Assembly: GCF_001584185.1 (NCBI RefSeq)
Contig: NZ_CP013234.1
Location: 4,030,001 to 4,094,000 of the forward strand
Direction of reading: 5' to 3'
DNA length: 64,000 bases
Source: Collimonas pratensis
GTDB lineage: Bacteria; Pseudomonadota; Gammaproteobacteria; Burkholderiales; Burkholderiaceae_D
Shown: one piece after another, positions 28,389-37,846 of the stretch
Layout: every line of letters starts with the position of its first letter
Position numbering within the stretch: position 1 is the stretch's first letter
Made by a program: the position numbers and the translations under genes
The notes under the pieces: model-generated
The model's input: the letters and a program-made list of their open reading frames with translations, nothing else
Database searches by the model: none
What the model was told of the DNA's origin: nothing

Positions 28389-29780
28389 TTATCCGGGATG
28401 CGTCATGTTCTGCGGCTGCACCCATTGCGCGAACTCTTGTTCGGTCACATAGCCTAGCGCCAAAGCCGCCTGTTTCAGCGTGCTGCCGTCATGATGCGCA
28501 TGCTTGGCGATCTGCGCCGCGCGGTCGTAGCCGATATGCGGCGCCAGCGCCGTCACCAGCATCAACGAGCGCTCCATCAGTTCGGCGATGCGGTCGCGGT
28601 TGGCAGCGATGCCGTCAGCACAGTGCTCTTCAAAGCTACTCATGCCGTCCGCCAGCAGACGCACGCTCTGCAGGAAATTATGCACTATCAACGGCTTGAA
28701 AACGTTCAGTTCGAAATTACCGGAAGCGCCACCGAAATTGATCGCGACATCGTTGCCGAATACCTGACAGCACAGCATGGTGAGCGCTTCGCACTGGGTC
28801 GGATTGACCTTGCCCGGCATGATCGAGCTGCCCGGCTCGTTTTCCGGAATGCTGATCTCGCCCAGGCCGGAGCGCGGCCCGGAAGCCAGCCAGCGCACAT
28901 CGTTGGCGATCTTCATCAGGGCCGCCGCCAGGGTTTTCAAAGCGCCGTGCGCGGCCACCAGTCCATCGTGCGCCGCCAGCGCGGCGAATTTATTATCGGC
29001 AGTGCGAAACGGCAGGCCTTCGGTCTTGGCTAGCTGGGCCGCCACCCGGCTGCCGAAATCCTTGGGCGCGTTGAGGCCGGTGCCGACGGCGGTGCCGCCG
29101 GCGGCCAGGTCGCACAGCGGTTCCAGCGCCGCCTTGATGATTTTTTCCGCCAGGTCCAGCTGGGCGACATAGCCGGAAAATTCCTGGCCCAGCGTCAACG
29201 GCGTGGCGTCCTGCAGATGGGTGCGGCCAATCTTGACGATGTCGTCGAATTCCGTGGATTTGCGCTGCAAGGTGGCGCGCAGTTTTTGTAGCGCCGGCAG
29301 CAGCTGGTTGGCGACCGCCAGCGCGGCAGCCACGTGCATCGCGGTCGGGAAGATATCGTTGGACGACTGGCTCATGTTGACGGCGTCGTTGGGATGCACC
29401 AGGCGCTCTTCGCCGCGCACGCCGCCGAGGATTTCGGAAGCGCGGTTGGCCAGTACTTCGTTCATGTTCATGTTGCTCTGGGTGCCGGAGCCGGTCTGCC
29501 AGACCGACAAGGGAAATTCATGCGGATGCTTGCCGGCGATGACTTCCTGCGCCGCTTCGATGATGGCGCCGGCCTGGCTTTTCTGCAGCTTGCCGAGGTC
29601 CAGGTTGACTTGTGCACAGGCTTGCTTGACCGCCGCCAGGGCGACGATCAGTTCGGCCGGCATGCGTTCGCTGGAAATATGGAAATGATGCAGGCTGCGC
29701 TGGGTCTGCGCGCCCCATAGCTTGTCGTTCGGGACTTCGATCTTGCCAAAGGTGTCGCGTTCGGTCCTGGTGGTGGTCAT
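28389..29780 (-). CDS. fumC: Class II fumarate hydratase FumC
   Basis: This is the iron-independent fumarase that interconverts fumarate and malate in the TCA cycle. The start at 29780 gives 463 residues and places active-site H188 (GRTHLQD) and S318 ([12 protein letters not shown]) at the same numbers as in E. coli FumC, which supports this start over an upstream ATG. The fumarase/aspartase signature [11 protein letters not shown] and the [12 protein letters not shown] block are intact. FumC enzymes are often used under oxidative or iron-limited conditions. The 5' region is short: a long palindrome begins 53 bases upstream, so the promoter lies within or against that element. Confidence 0.95.
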   Translation of the reverse strand: MTTTRTERDTFGKIEVPNDKLWGAQTQRSLHHFHISSERMPAELIVALAAVKQACAQVNLDLGKLQKSQAGAIIEAAQEVIAGKHPHEFPLSVWQTGSGTQSNMNMNEVLANRASEILGGVRGEERLVHPNDAVNMSQSSNDIFPTAMHVAAALAVANQLLPALQKLRATLQRKSTEFDDIVKIGRTHLQDATPLTLGQEFSGYVAQLDLAEKIIKAALEPLCDLAAGGTAVGTGLNAPKDFGSRVAAQLAKTEGLPFRTADNKFAALAAHDGLVAAHGALKTLAAALMKIANDVRWLASGPRSGLGEISIPENEPGSSIMPGKVNPTQCEALTMLCCQVFGNDVAINFGGASGNFELNVFKPLIVHNFLQSVRLLADGMSSFEEHCADGIAANRDRIAELMERSLMLVTALAPHIGYDRAAQIAKHAHHDGSTLKQAALALGYVTEQEFAQWVQPQNMTHPG

Positions 29781-29833
29781 TTCAGCTCCATAGAGTGGCG
29801 ACGTCATGCCCAGTTGAGCCATGCAAGCAAAGC

Positions 29834-30001
29834 GTCTAGTGTAGTGTTCGTATGTAATGGCGCTTAAGAAATGGTGTATTTTCGCGCCAGGCTAGGCGCA
29901 AACCGGAGCGATAGTGGGCTATCGCGAGGATTTGCAACGACGCATGGCGCGAAAAGACGCCGTTTATTAAGTGTCATTATGTGCGAAACACTGCACCAGA
30001 C
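29834..30001. repeat. 168-bp near-perfect palindrome (MITE-like)
   Basis: The whole gap between fumC and the GGDEF-EAL gene is one long imperfect palindrome. The outer arms, about 55 bases each (29834-29889 and 29945-30001), pair at most positions; TATTTTCGCGCCA matches TGGCGCGAAAAGA across the centre. The core GCGATAG/CTATCGC closes on a TGGG loop at 29915-29918. Such a structure fits a small non-autonomous mobile element or a large hairpin terminator. No reading frame is present. It ends one base before the stop codon of the GGDEF-EAL gene. Confidence 0.8.
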
Positions 30002-30002
30002 T

Positions 30003-32843
30003 CTATGGTAATACTTTTCCTTCACGCAGGAGTATTTCGATATCGGCCGCCGAGACCGGTTCGCTGAAATAGAAACCCTGCATTTCATCGCAGCGATGGC
30101 GCTGCAGGTAGGACAGCTGTTCCTGGGTTTCCACGCCCTCCGCGATCACCTGCAGGCGCAGGTTGTGCGCCAGGGAAATGATCGAGGCAACGATGGCAGC
30201 GTCGTCCTGGTCGACCGTGATATCGCGCACGAACGACTGGTCGATCTTGAGGGCGTCGATAGGAAAACTCTTGAGGTAAGCCAGGCTGGAATAACCGGTG
30301 CCGAAATCGTCGATCGACAATTGCACGCCTATCGATTTCAAATCGTTGAGGATGCCGACCGCCAGTTCGACGTCGGTCATCACCAGGCTTTCCGTCAGCT
30401 CGATTTCCAGGTAGTGCGGCGCCAGCCCCGTCTCTTCCAGCACCTTGGCCACCTGCTGCACCAGGTTCTGCTGGAAGAACTGGCGGGTCGACAGATTGAC
30501 GGACATACGCAGATAGCCGAGCCCCATGCGCTGCCATGCCTTGTTCTGCTCGCAGGCGGTATGCATGACCCAGGCCCCCATCTGCACGATCAGGCCGGTT
30601 TCTTCCGCCAGGTTGATGAAGCGGGTCGGGGAAATCATGCCGAGCTGCGGATGCTTCCAGCGAATCAGCGCTTCCATGCCGACCATGCGGCCGGTGCGCA
30701 GGTCGACTTGCGGCTGGTAGTAGAGCAGCAGTTCCTTGCGCTCCAGCGCATTGCGCAAATCGCCCTCGATGCGCAGACGCTCCAGCGCCCGCTCGTTCAT
30801 CGCCGCGGTATAGAACTGGTAATTGTTGTTGCCCATTTCCTTGGCGCGGTACATGGCGATGTCGGCATGCTTGAGCAGGCTTTCCGGATCGGCGCCGTCG
30901 TTCGGATACACCGCAACGCCGATGCTGCAGCTCAGGAAAAAGTCGTAGCCTTCGATCTGCAGCGGCCGTGCAATGGCGTCCATCATGCCCTGGATCAGGC
31001 CGACACTGAGCTCTTCGTCGAGACGTTCCGGCAGGATCAGGACAAACTCGTCGCTGCCAAGGCGGGCGATGGTATCGGCTTCGCGCGTGAAGGATTTAAG
31101 CCGGCCGGCGACTTCTTTCAGCAACAGATCGCCAGCATTGTGGCCGAGGGTATCGTTGACGAACTTGAAGCGGTCGAGGTCGACGAACAGCACCCAGACC
31201 CGGTGGCCGTACAGCTCGCCGTAGACGATCGCCTGGCTCAGGCGGTCGCTCAGCACGTTGCGGTTGGCCAGACCGGTCAAGGTGTCGTGGCGCGCCTGGT
31301 GTTCCAGCTCCGCCTCGTAACTCTTCATCTCGGTGATGTCGTACAAGGAAGTGACGAAATGGCTGACCCGGCCGGAGCTGTCTTTCACCGGCGCCACGTA
31401 CAGCTCATTCCAGAACAAGGTGCCGTCCTTGCGGTAGCTGCGGAATACCGCATTGGCGCTGCGTTTCTCGCGCAGGGCGGAACGGATTTCTTCCAGGCCG
31501 ATCTGGTCGTGGTCGTTGCCCTGCAAGACTTCCAGGTTGCGGCCGATCATGTCGCTGGCGCTGTAGCCGGTAATCCGCTCGAAGGCAGGATTGACATACT
31601 CCACCAGATAGTCGGGCAGCTTGGCGCTGGAAATGATGATTGCATTGGCGCTCGATTCGATGGCGCGCTCGCGCAGCTGCAAGGCGTCCTCGGCGCGTTT
31701 GCGCGCGACAATGTCTTCTTTCATCATCTGCGTCGCCAGCCGCACCTGCTGGGTGCGGGCATCGACCAGCTGTTCGATCCGCTTCGAACGCGTCGACAGG
31801 AAATACAGGTAGGTGGCGCCCATCCAGCTAAGCAGGCTGCCCAGGATCAGCACCAGGATCGAGCCGGCGTTTTTCTTGGTGAACACGCGCGGCGGCGCCG
31901 AGGCCTCGATGTACCAGGACTTGCCTGCCAGCTCGAAGGTCTGCGACATGTCTTGCGGCGCATCGTACAGCAGCCAGGCCGGCAGCCAGCGGCTGGCGCT
32001 GGACGACGCCAGCTGGCTACCCTGGCGATACACCAGCGTGCCCGCTTGCGGCGTGGCGCTAGCATAGACGCGCAGATAAAAATCCTCGCGCGCCTGGACG
32101 CCGTCGCGCGCCAGCACATTATTGACAAAAGCGTCGGCCCGCAGCGCTGCGCTGGTGAAGCCGACCAGGGCGCGGCGCCGGTCGTCAACGCTGTCCAGCA
32201 CGGCGCCATGCTGGTACACCGGCATCAGCACCAGCATCGCCAGCTTGCTGCCGTCCTTGTTTGCCTTTAACTCGAACAGATCGGTGGAAGCCGCCTGGCC
32301 GGTGTCGCGCGCACGCGCCACTGCTTCCGCCTGGATCGTGCTGGACGACACATCCAGGGCAAACGCCGCTTCGTTGCCTTCCATCGGTTCGATATATTCC
32401 ACCACACGGTATTGCTCATGGCCGGCGGCCGGCTCAGGCTTGCCGTCGCTCAGCTGGCGAATCGTGAAATTGGGAAGATGCTTGCGCATTTCGGCCTCAT
32501 AGGCCGGCCGTTGCGCCGCCGACACCAGGCGCTGGAAACCGAGCGACTTGATATAAGGGGCACGGCGCAGCATCGGCGCCGTGAAATTGTGGAATTGCTC
32601 GCGGCTGACCCCATCCATCGTGACAAACAGGCGGTTCACCGTTTCCAGCTCATGCACCAGGCCATCGAGACCGTCGACCACGGCCTTGAGGTGGCCGCTG
32701 CCCAGGCGCCGGAATTCGGCATCCATTTTCTCGTATTCAAGATGGCGCACCGAGACAAACAAGCCGAGCGTAATGGCCAGACCCAATATCAAACTGGATA
32801 AAGAGGCAATGGGTATGAAAATTGACGAGCCACGACGAAACAT
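30003..32843 (-). CDS. CHASE-PAS-GGDEF-EAL cyclic-di-GMP signalling protein
   Basis: This 946-residue membrane protein probably turns a periplasmic signal into changes in cyclic di-GMP. Parts in order are a helix at about 10-32, a CHASE sensor domain to about 325, a second helix at about 327-350, a short coiled coil, a PAS/PAC pair at about 395-510, a GGDEF domain at about 515-680 and an EAL domain at about 695-940. The cyclase signature reads GSDEF (596-600), not GGDEF, while the inhibitory site RxxD (READ, 587-590) is intact. The EAL domain has EALIRW (724-), DDFGTGYSSL and EGVETQEQ, so phosphodiesterase activity looks intact. GGAG precedes the start. Net activity cannot be predicted. Confidence 0.93.
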   Translation of the reverse strand: MFRRGSSIFIPIASLSSLILGLAITLGLFVSVRHLEYEKMDAEFRRLGSGHLKAVVDGLDGLVHELETVNRLFVTMDGVSREQFHNFTAPMLRRAPYIKSLGFQRLVSAAQRPAYEAEMRKHLPNFTIRQLSDGKPEPAAGHEQYRVVEYIEPMEGNEAAFALDVSSSTIQAEAVARARDTGQAASTDLFELKANKDGSKLAMLVLMPVYQHGAVLDSVDDRRRALVGFTSAALRADAFVNNVLARDGVQAREDFYLRVYASATPQAGTLVYRQGSQLASSSASRWLPAWLLYDAPQDMSQTFELAGKSWYIEASAPPRVFTKKNAGSILVLILGSLLSWMGATYLYFLSTRSKRIEQLVDARTQQVRLATQMMKEDIVARKRAEDALQLRERAIESSANAIIISSAKLPDYLVEYVNPAFERITGYSASDMIGRNLEVLQGNDHDQIGLEEIRSALREKRSANAVFRSYRKDGTLFWNELYVAPVKDSSGRVSHFVTSLYDITEMKSYEAELEHQARHDTLTGLANRNVLSDRLSQAIVYGELYGHRVWVLFVDLDRFKFVNDTLGHNAGDLLLKEVAGRLKSFTREADTIARLGSDEFVLILPERLDEELSVGLIQGMMDAIARPLQIEGYDFFLSCSIGVAVYPNDGADPESLLKHADIAMYRAKEMGNNNYQFYTAAMNERALERLRIEGDLRNALERKELLLYYQPQVDLRTGRMVGMEALIRWKHPQLGMISPTRFINLAEETGLIVQMGAWVMHTACEQNKAWQRMGLGYLRMSVNLSTRQFFQQNLVQQVAKVLEETGLAPHYLEIELTESLVMTDVELAVGILNDLKSIGVQLSIDDFGTGYSSLAYLKSFPIDALKIDQSFVRDITVDQDDAAIVASIISLAHNLRLQVIAEGVETQEQLSYLQRHRCDEMQGFYFSEPVSAADIEILLREGKVLP

Positions 32844-32979
32844 TTCTACTCCATTGCGAACAATAGGCGAAATATTACACGGACTTGTTACCTGATAACG
32901 CCGCGTGTCGATTTCTTTTTAGTTCACAGAATCAACTAAAATCCGCAGAGCAATAATCGTCGATCATGCCGACGAAAAA

Positions 32980-33327
32980 TCAGGTGGATTTCGGCGCGTC
33001 CGCGTCAGGCAGCAAGCAACCCTGCAGGATCTGCAGATCGTTGTCCTTGGCAAAATTGACTACAAAATGATAGGCCAGCGGCTCAATTTGCCGCAGCTCT
33101 TCATTGACGACCACTGAGCGTACGCCGTTCAGCAGGACCGGCCGGACATAAGGCGAGTATTGCAGATGCGCGTTGCGTCCGCCCGCGCCTTCCGGGCGAA
33201 AGCAGGACATGACGCCGCACAGGCGCTCCGCCCAATCGCTGGGGCGGAACTGCCGGCCATCGCTGGTGATGCCTTGGATGAAAAATTCTTTGGCGGGCGC
33301 GTCAGGAGATGGAATGATATCAGCCAT
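32980..33327 (-). CDS. DUF3579 family protein
   Basis: This 115-residue cytoplasmic protein matches the DUF3579 family, found mainly in betaproteobacteria. Its hallmark block is FFIQGITSDGRQFRPSDW near the start, followed by AERLCGVMSCF and a C-terminal FAKDNDLQILQGC. No enzymatic motif is evident and the family has no known role that I can name. It stands alone, with 136 bases on one side and 207 on the other. The neighbouring gaps hold nothing I can support beyond probable promoters. Confidence 0.82.
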   Translation of the reverse strand: MADIIPSPDAPAKEFFIQGITSDGRQFRPSDWAERLCGVMSCFRPEGAGGRNAHLQYSPYVRPVLLNGVRSVVVNEELRQIEPLAYHFVVNFAKDNDLQILQGCLLPDADAPKST

Positions 33328-33534
33328 GCGTACAGCTCGTTTCTTCTATAACGCTTGCTACAGAGATTTGCTTGCCCTGCAATGCCGGCAAGCTACAATT
33401 TTCAAGCAACTCGGTTACGTGGTAAAACCCTTGGCCAGTCTTTGACGACTTGCGCCAGGATTATTCTTACGTATTATATCTTATAGAAGACTTGGACACC
33501 ATCCCGAATGCCCCGCCTTCGTAGCGCCCGGCAA

Positions 33535-34494
33535 TTAACCTAGCCAGACGGCGACTGACAACAGCAGCAGCAAGAACATCCACAGCAACAGGGCGCGCCA
33601 TACCAGTCCCACCGCGCTTTGCAACGCACGCGGCGTCGGCACGTCGCCGGGCGGGCTATCGCCGTCCAGCGCGGTGGAGTCAACCGTCGAGGCGTCCGCC
33701 GGCAAAATCACCGCAGCGGTTTCCAGTGGCGTACCGAGCAGCACTCCCATGGCGCCGCCGCCGGTGGAAAGGATGATGCCGTCGGTTTCGTTGTTCCAGC
33801 GTCCTGCAAAATTGCGCCAGGCGTAAATGGCGTCTTCGAAGTTGCCGACCACGGCAAACGCCGCCGCCGTCATGCGCGCCGGGATCCAGTCTATCCAGTA
33901 AAAGGCTTGCGCCGCAAAACGGCCGAAGTTTTCATTGCGCATATGGTCGGGCTCGTTCCAGCCGCGCGCCAGGTATTCCGCGAGGCGGTACATGACAGCA
34001 CAGGCCGGGCCGACCGGCATCAGGAACCAGAAAAACACGCCGAACACGTGGCGGTGGGTAGTGATCAGCGCCTTTTCCACCGCGATGCGGGAAATCTCGC
34101 TGACATCCATGTCGGTAGTGTCGATCTTGGCCCACTCCGCCAGCAGGGTGCGCGCGGTGGCGTCGTCGCCGCTGTTGAGCGCCAGCTGGATCGAACTGAA
34201 GTAATGGCTGTAGTGACGAAAGCCCAGGGTCAGATAGACAATCAGGATATTCCACAGCAGCGCCGCCCAGGCGCCGATATGCACGCACAGCCAATAGATC
34301 AGCGCGGTCGGCACGGTCAGCGCCAGGATCACGCAGAACCAGCCCAGGCGGCCCTGGCGCGCCTGGCCGGCATTGAATGAAGCTTCTATCTTGCTTGCGA
34401 AATGCTTCACCCAGGCATACACGGGATTATCCGCACGCAGCGGCTTGAGTTGCTCGATCAGCAATGCAAACAGAATAGAGAGAAATGTCATCAA
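33535..34494 (-). CDS. CobD/CbiB-like membrane protein
   Basis: This 319-residue membrane protein resembles the CobD/CbiB family, whose best-known members join aminopropanol phosphate to cobyric acid in cobalamin synthesis. Related proteins such as AmpE lack that role. Family-like features are the N-terminal FLSILFALLIEQLKPL helix, NPVYAWVKHF, and the WIDWIPARMTAAAFAVVGNFEDAIYAWR block with the ILSTGGGAMGVLLG segment. Four or five hydrophobic segments are present. No cobalamin gene lies nearby, so a cobalamin role is doubtful. About 50 residues before the last helix are Asp/Pro-rich and probably disordered. The 213-base gap upstream holds nothing recognisable. Confidence 0.78.
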   Translation of the reverse strand: MMTFLSILFALLIEQLKPLRADNPVYAWVKHFASKIEASFNAGQARQGRLGWFCVILALTVPTALIYWLCVHIGAWAALLWNILIVYLTLGFRHYSHYFSSIQLALNSGDDATARTLLAEWAKIDTTDMDVSEISRIAVEKALITTHRHVFGVFFWFLMPVGPACAVMYRLAEYLARGWNEPDHMRNENFGRFAAQAFYWIDWIPARMTAAAFAVVGNFEDAIYAWRNFAGRWNNETDGIILSTGGGAMGVLLGTPLETAAVILPADASTVDSTALDGDSPPGDVPTPRALQSAVGLVWRALLLWMFLLLLLSVAVWLG

Positions 34495-34707
34495 CCAGCC
34501 TTATAAGTCAACCAACAGTGCAGCACGCTGCTGCAAGATATGTATAACCGGTCCGTGGCGCTATCGAACCAATGTGCGGTGCGCCGGCCTTGCCATTACG
34601 TCTAACAATTGCAATAGCCCATACGATAACGCAGCACACGCGCAGAATCAAACTTGTATCGACCTTGTCGCGGCGATTTCCTGTTTTTCGCCGCTTGCCC
34701 AGTCTGT

Positions 34708-35382
34708 CTAGGCGCGCAGAAAGTGAAACAGGTTCCTCAGCATGGCGGCAGTCGCGCCCCAGATGAAGAAGCGCTCGTAAGGCATTGCATAAAACGTGCG
34801 GCGATAGCCGTCAGGCAGATCGATGCTGCGCAATTGGTGATTCAGCCCATCCATCAGGAAGGCCAGCGGCACCTCGAAGATTTCCGCCACTTCATTCGGA
34901 TCTGCACGCAAGTTCACTGGCGGATTGACCAGGCACACCACTGGCGTGACGCGATAGCCGGTGCCGGTAAAATATTCCGGCAGGCTGCCGATCACCTCAA
35001 CCTGGCTGCGCGCCAGGCCGATTTCCTCTTCCGCTTCGCGCAAGGCGGTCTCTACCGGCGAGGCGTCGCTCTGCTCCATGCGCCCGCCCGGAAAACTCAC
35101 CTGGCCCGGGTGATCGGTCAGATGCGCGGAGCGCTGGGTAAACAGCAAGGTCGGCTGCTCTTCGTGCATGACGATGGGAATCAGCACCGAGGCTGGCGTC
35201 ACCGGCTTGCCAGGCGACATGCGCAGGATGGCCTGGCTATCCATGTTCTCGGGATGCCATTCCGGCTGGTGCGCAAAACGCTTGCGCAGCCATGCCGCAT
35301 TCATCCTGTCCGGCGCCAGCGCAGACTCGCCGGCGACAGCATCGACCGGCAGCATCAGGGGATCGAAAGTCAATTTAACCAA
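34708..35382 (-). CDS. NUDIX hydrolase, CoA pyrophosphatase type
   Basis: This 224-residue protein belongs to the NUDIX subgroup that cleaves coenzyme A or oxidised CoA to phosphopantetheine derivatives and 3',5'-ADP. The subgroup signature LLFTQRSAHLTDHPGQVSFP precedes the NUDIX box, GGRMEQSDASPVETALREAE with EEIGL, at about residues 99-123, and all metal-binding glutamates are present. It is longer than the minimal enzyme because of an N-terminal extension. Substrate assignment follows the NudL/UPF0035 pattern. It lies just downstream of the ribosomal operon terminator but is probably a separate unit. Confidence 0.88.
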   Translation of the reverse strand: MVKLTFDPLMLPVDAVAGESALAPDRMNAAWLRKRFAHQPEWHPENMDSQAILRMSPGKPVTPASVLIPIVMHEEQPTLLFTQRSAHLTDHPGQVSFPGGRMEQSDASPVETALREAEEEIGLARSQVEVIGSLPEYFTGTGYRVTPVVCLVNPPVNLRADPNEVAEIFEVPLAFLMDGLNHQLRSIDLPDGYRRTFYAMPYERFFIWGATAAMLRNLFHFLRA

Positions 35383-35525
35383 GAAAATTCCTATAGCAAC
35401 TATTCTGTACTCTAGCGCGACGGCGATGAATGACCTACTACATTCACAGATAATAACAATTTACGACATTTTACTTTGAAGCAACTAAAGCCGTAGTCCG
35501 ATCTGCAATCGCTGGCAATGCCGCA

Positions 35526-35554
35526 AATAAAAAAAAGGGCGCCTGACGGCGCCC
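35526..35554 (-). terminator. Rho-independent terminator of the rpsP-rplS operon
   Basis: On the minus strand GGGCGCC-GTCA-GGCGCCC is followed directly by a run of eight T residues, a textbook intrinsic terminator. It lies about 37 bases after the rplS stop codon. Confidence 0.92.
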
Positions 35555-35590
35555 CTTTTCATGCAATACCTATGCCTGCTTTGGCACAAC

Positions 35591-35983
35591 TTACTCAGCT
35601 GCTGGTGCAGCCTTTGCAGTGTTGCGACGTTGTGGCAGTTTTTCCTTGATACGTGCCGATTTACCGGAACGCTCACGCAGGTAGTACAGTTTGGCGCGAC
35701 GGACATCGCCGCGGCGCTTGACTTCGATCGAAGCGATCAATGGCGAGTACAGTTGGAATGTACGCTCAACGCCTTCACCCGAAGAAATCTTACGGACGAT
35801 GAAGTTGGAGTTCAAACCACGGTTACGACGCGAAATCACGACGCCTTCGTAAGCCTGAGCACGCTTGCGCGTACCTTCGACTACGTTAACGCTGACGATG
35901 ACAGTATCGCCTGGTGCGAATTCAGGGATATTTTTGGCAAGGCGAGCAATTTCTTCTTGCTCAAGTTGTTGGATCAAGTCCAT
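35591..35983 (-). CDS. rplS: 50S ribosomal protein L19
   Basis: L19 sits at the interface of the large and small ribosomal subunits. I chose the ATG at 35983 (130 residues), preceded by a good ribosome site GGAGCTAAAA; the ATG four codons earlier overlaps that site. Family blocks are [14 protein letters not shown] at the start, [28 protein letters not shown] and [15 protein letters not shown]. The Ala-rich C-terminal tail is a little longer than in E. coli. It is the last gene of rpsP-rimM-trmD-rplS but is separated from trmD by 180 bases, more than usual, and ends at a strong terminator. Confidence 0.97.
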   Translation of the reverse strand: MDLIQQLEQEEIARLAKNIPEFAPGDTVIVSVNVVEGTRKRAQAYEGVVISRRNRGLNSNFIVRKISSGEGVERTFQLYSPLIASIEVKRRGDVRRAKLYYLRERSGKSARIKEKLPQRRNTAKAAPAAE

Positions 35984-36163
35984 TTTTAGCTCCATATACC
36001 ATCTTGCTGACGCCGTTTTTTGCCTTGGCCGCTGGCCGAGGCTGCTCAGTAGAGGATGGGGTTAAACACAGGCGGCCGGTTGGCCTCCCCTTGGTACTGC
36101 TGGTACTGCGTGTGTTGCTATTCACTACTCTTGCTACTTCGATCTGGTCGAACGCTTGCGCGC

Positions 36164-36913
36164 TCAAGCCATATTCCGTAAAAATTTTTCATCGGCTGCG
36201 CTGAGCAAGCCGGCCGCGCGTATCTTTTGAATCAGATCCGGGCGCTTCCTGGCGGTTGCCGACAGCATTTGCTGGCGCCGCCATTTTTCAATCTCGGCAT
36301 GGTGACCGCCCATCAGTACCGGCGGCACCGGCATGCCTTCATACTGCTCCGGTCGAGTGTAGTGCGGACAATCCAGCAAACCGTTGACAAAACTGTCTTC
36401 GACCGCCGATGCGCCGTCATTCAATACGCCCGGCAACTGGCGAATTACCGCATCCATCAAGGCCATCGCCGGCAACTCGCCGCCCGAGAGGACGAAATCG
36501 CCGAGGCTGATTTCCTCATCCACGCAACGGTCCAGCAAGCGCTGGTCGACCGCTTCATAACGGCCGCACAGCAATACCAGGCCCGCCTCGCCGCGCAACT
36601 CCATGACGCGCTGATGGGTCAATGGCTGGCCTTGCGGCGACAGGTAGATCACCCTTGGCGCCGGCAGGCTTTGCTGCAGCTGGCGCGCCTTGGCTGCCTG
36701 CAGCGCGGCTTCCAGCGGCTTTGCCATCATCACCATGCCGGGTCCGCCGCCATAAGGCCGGTCGTCCACGGTACGATGATTGTCGGTCGTGAAATCGCGC
36801 GGATTCCACAAAGCCAGCTCACATCTTTTCTGTTCAAACGCACGCCGGGTCACGCCCGACTGCGTCAATGCAGCAAACATTTCGGGAAACAGAGTGACGA
36901 CATCGAATTGCAT
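36164..36913 (-). CDS. trmD: tRNA (guanine-37-N1)-methyltransferase
   Basis: TrmD methylates G37 of tRNAs with S-adenosylmethionine, preventing +1 frameshifting. The start at 36913 gives 249 residues and begins [12 protein letters not shown], the normal family N-terminus; AAGGTGAG lies upstream. An ATG 13 codons earlier adds only a basic stretch. The trefoil-knot cofactor site is visible as [20 protein letters not shown] with [16 protein letters not shown], and the catalytic aspartate region [13 protein letters not shown] is intact. It follows rimM by 81 bases. The product is essential in most bacteria. Confidence 0.97.
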   Translation of the reverse strand: MQFDVVTLFPEMFAALTQSGVTRRAFEQKRCELALWNPRDFTTDNHRTVDDRPYGGGPGMVMMAKPLEAALQAAKARQLQQSLPAPRVIYLSPQGQPLTHQRVMELRGEAGLVLLCGRYEAVDQRLLDRCVDEEISLGDFVLSGGELPAMALMDAVIRQLPGVLNDGASAVEDSFVNGLLDCPHYTRPEQYEGMPVPPVLMGGHHAEIEKWRRQQMLSATARKRPDLIQKIRAAGLLSAADEKFLRNMA

Positions 36914-36994
36914 ACCGCTCACCTTCTTGTTTCGCTTGCGATTTTTTGCCACCGCGTGTTTGCCACTGCGGCTGCCTGACGCGAACTCTGGATT

Positions 36995-37591
36995 TTAATA
37001 ATCCAAGCCCCAGTCAACCGTGATTTTCTTTGCGGCCTGATCCACCGTCTTGACGAACTGCTCAACGAAGGGGATCAATAATTCCGGCGCTGCCTTGTCC
37101 TGACCTTCGACCGCGGGTACGGTAATCCGAAGTATCGGATGCGCCCCGTTGTCCATCATGTCGGCCACCACACCCAGATGTTCGCCCTGCAGATTCTCAA
37201 CCACCGAGCCGATCAGATCGACCCAATAGAATTCATCGTCAGCGAGCGCCGGGAAATGGCTGCGCGGGATATGCACCACGGTGCCCTTCATGGCTTCAGC
37301 CGCATCGCGCCCTGCCACGCCCATCAGGCGCGCCACAATGTCGCCACTGTGGTTTTTCGCCTGCAGCATGTCGACATCGCGCAATTCCGGCGAATTCTGC
37401 CGGCCCAGCCACCATGTCTTGGCATTCAACAACGCATCAGCATCCGCCGAATACGGTTTGATCCGCACCCAGCCGTTGATACCGTAAGCGCCGGTGATAT
37501 AACCGACCACCACCAGATCCGAAGGTATTGCTGCCCCGGTTTGTGCTGTGGTCGACAATTCAGCTAACGCGCTCAACGGTTCAGACTGCAA
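36995..37591 (-). CDS. rimM: 16S rRNA processing factor RimM
   Basis: RimM binds the 30S subunit near protein S19 and helps mature the 3' domain of 16S rRNA. The 198-residue protein has the N-terminal beta-barrel (VVVGYITGAYGINGWVRIKP) and the C-terminal PRC-barrel (FYWVDLIGSVVENLQGEHLG, then LLIPFVEQFVKTVD). It is slightly long because of about 25 extra N-terminal residues of low conservation; a later start is possible, but no better ATG lies before the conserved region. The first base of the start codon directly adjoins the rpsP stop codon, implying coupled translation. Confidence 0.95.
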   Translation of the reverse strand: MQSEPLSALAELSTTAQTGAAIPSDLVVVGYITGAYGINGWVRIKPYSADADALLNAKTWWLGRQNSPELRDVDMLQAKNHSGDIVARLMGVAGRDAAEAMKGTVVHIPRSHFPALADDEFYWVDLIGSVVENLQGEHLGVVADMMDNGAHPILRITVPAVEGQDKAAPELLIPFVEQFVKTVDQAAKKITVDWGLDY

Positions 37592-37846
37592 TTAAGCTGC
37601 AGTTTTCTTGGCAGCGTCAGCAACCAGGCGAGCAACGGTCGGCGACATTTGCGCGCCAACACCTTGCCAATGCGTCAGGCGGTCCTGAGCAATACGGAAA
37701 GTCTCTTCAGCACCAGACGCTACCGGATTGTAAAAACCGATGCGCTCGATGAAGCGACCGTCACGGCGATTGCGCGAATCAGTAGCTACGATGTTGTAAA
37801 AAGGACGCTTCTTTGCGCCACCACGGGATAAACGAATAACGACCAT
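37592..37846 (-). CDS. rpsP: 30S ribosomal protein S16
   Basis: S16 is needed for 30S assembly. The ATG at 37846 gives 84 residues beginning [18 protein letters not shown], exactly as in homologues; the longer reading from 37930 is promoter and leader DNA. A ribosome site GGAAAC lies upstream. The protein also shows [10 protein letters not shown] and the basic Ala-rich C-terminus. It is the first gene of the rpsP-rimM-trmD-rplS operon and has a promoter candidate about 40 bases upstream. Confidence 0.97.
   Translation of the reverse strand: MVVIRLSRGGAKKRPFYNIVATDSRNRRDGRFIERIGFYNPVASGAEETFRIAQDRLTHWQGVGAQMSPTVARLVADAAKKTAA

Noticed and set aside
30096..32270. 724-codon open frame opposite the GGDEF-EAL gene
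   Set aside because: It is fully antisense to a clear multi-domain gene, has Gln/His/Arg-rich composition without domains, and arises from high third-position GC.
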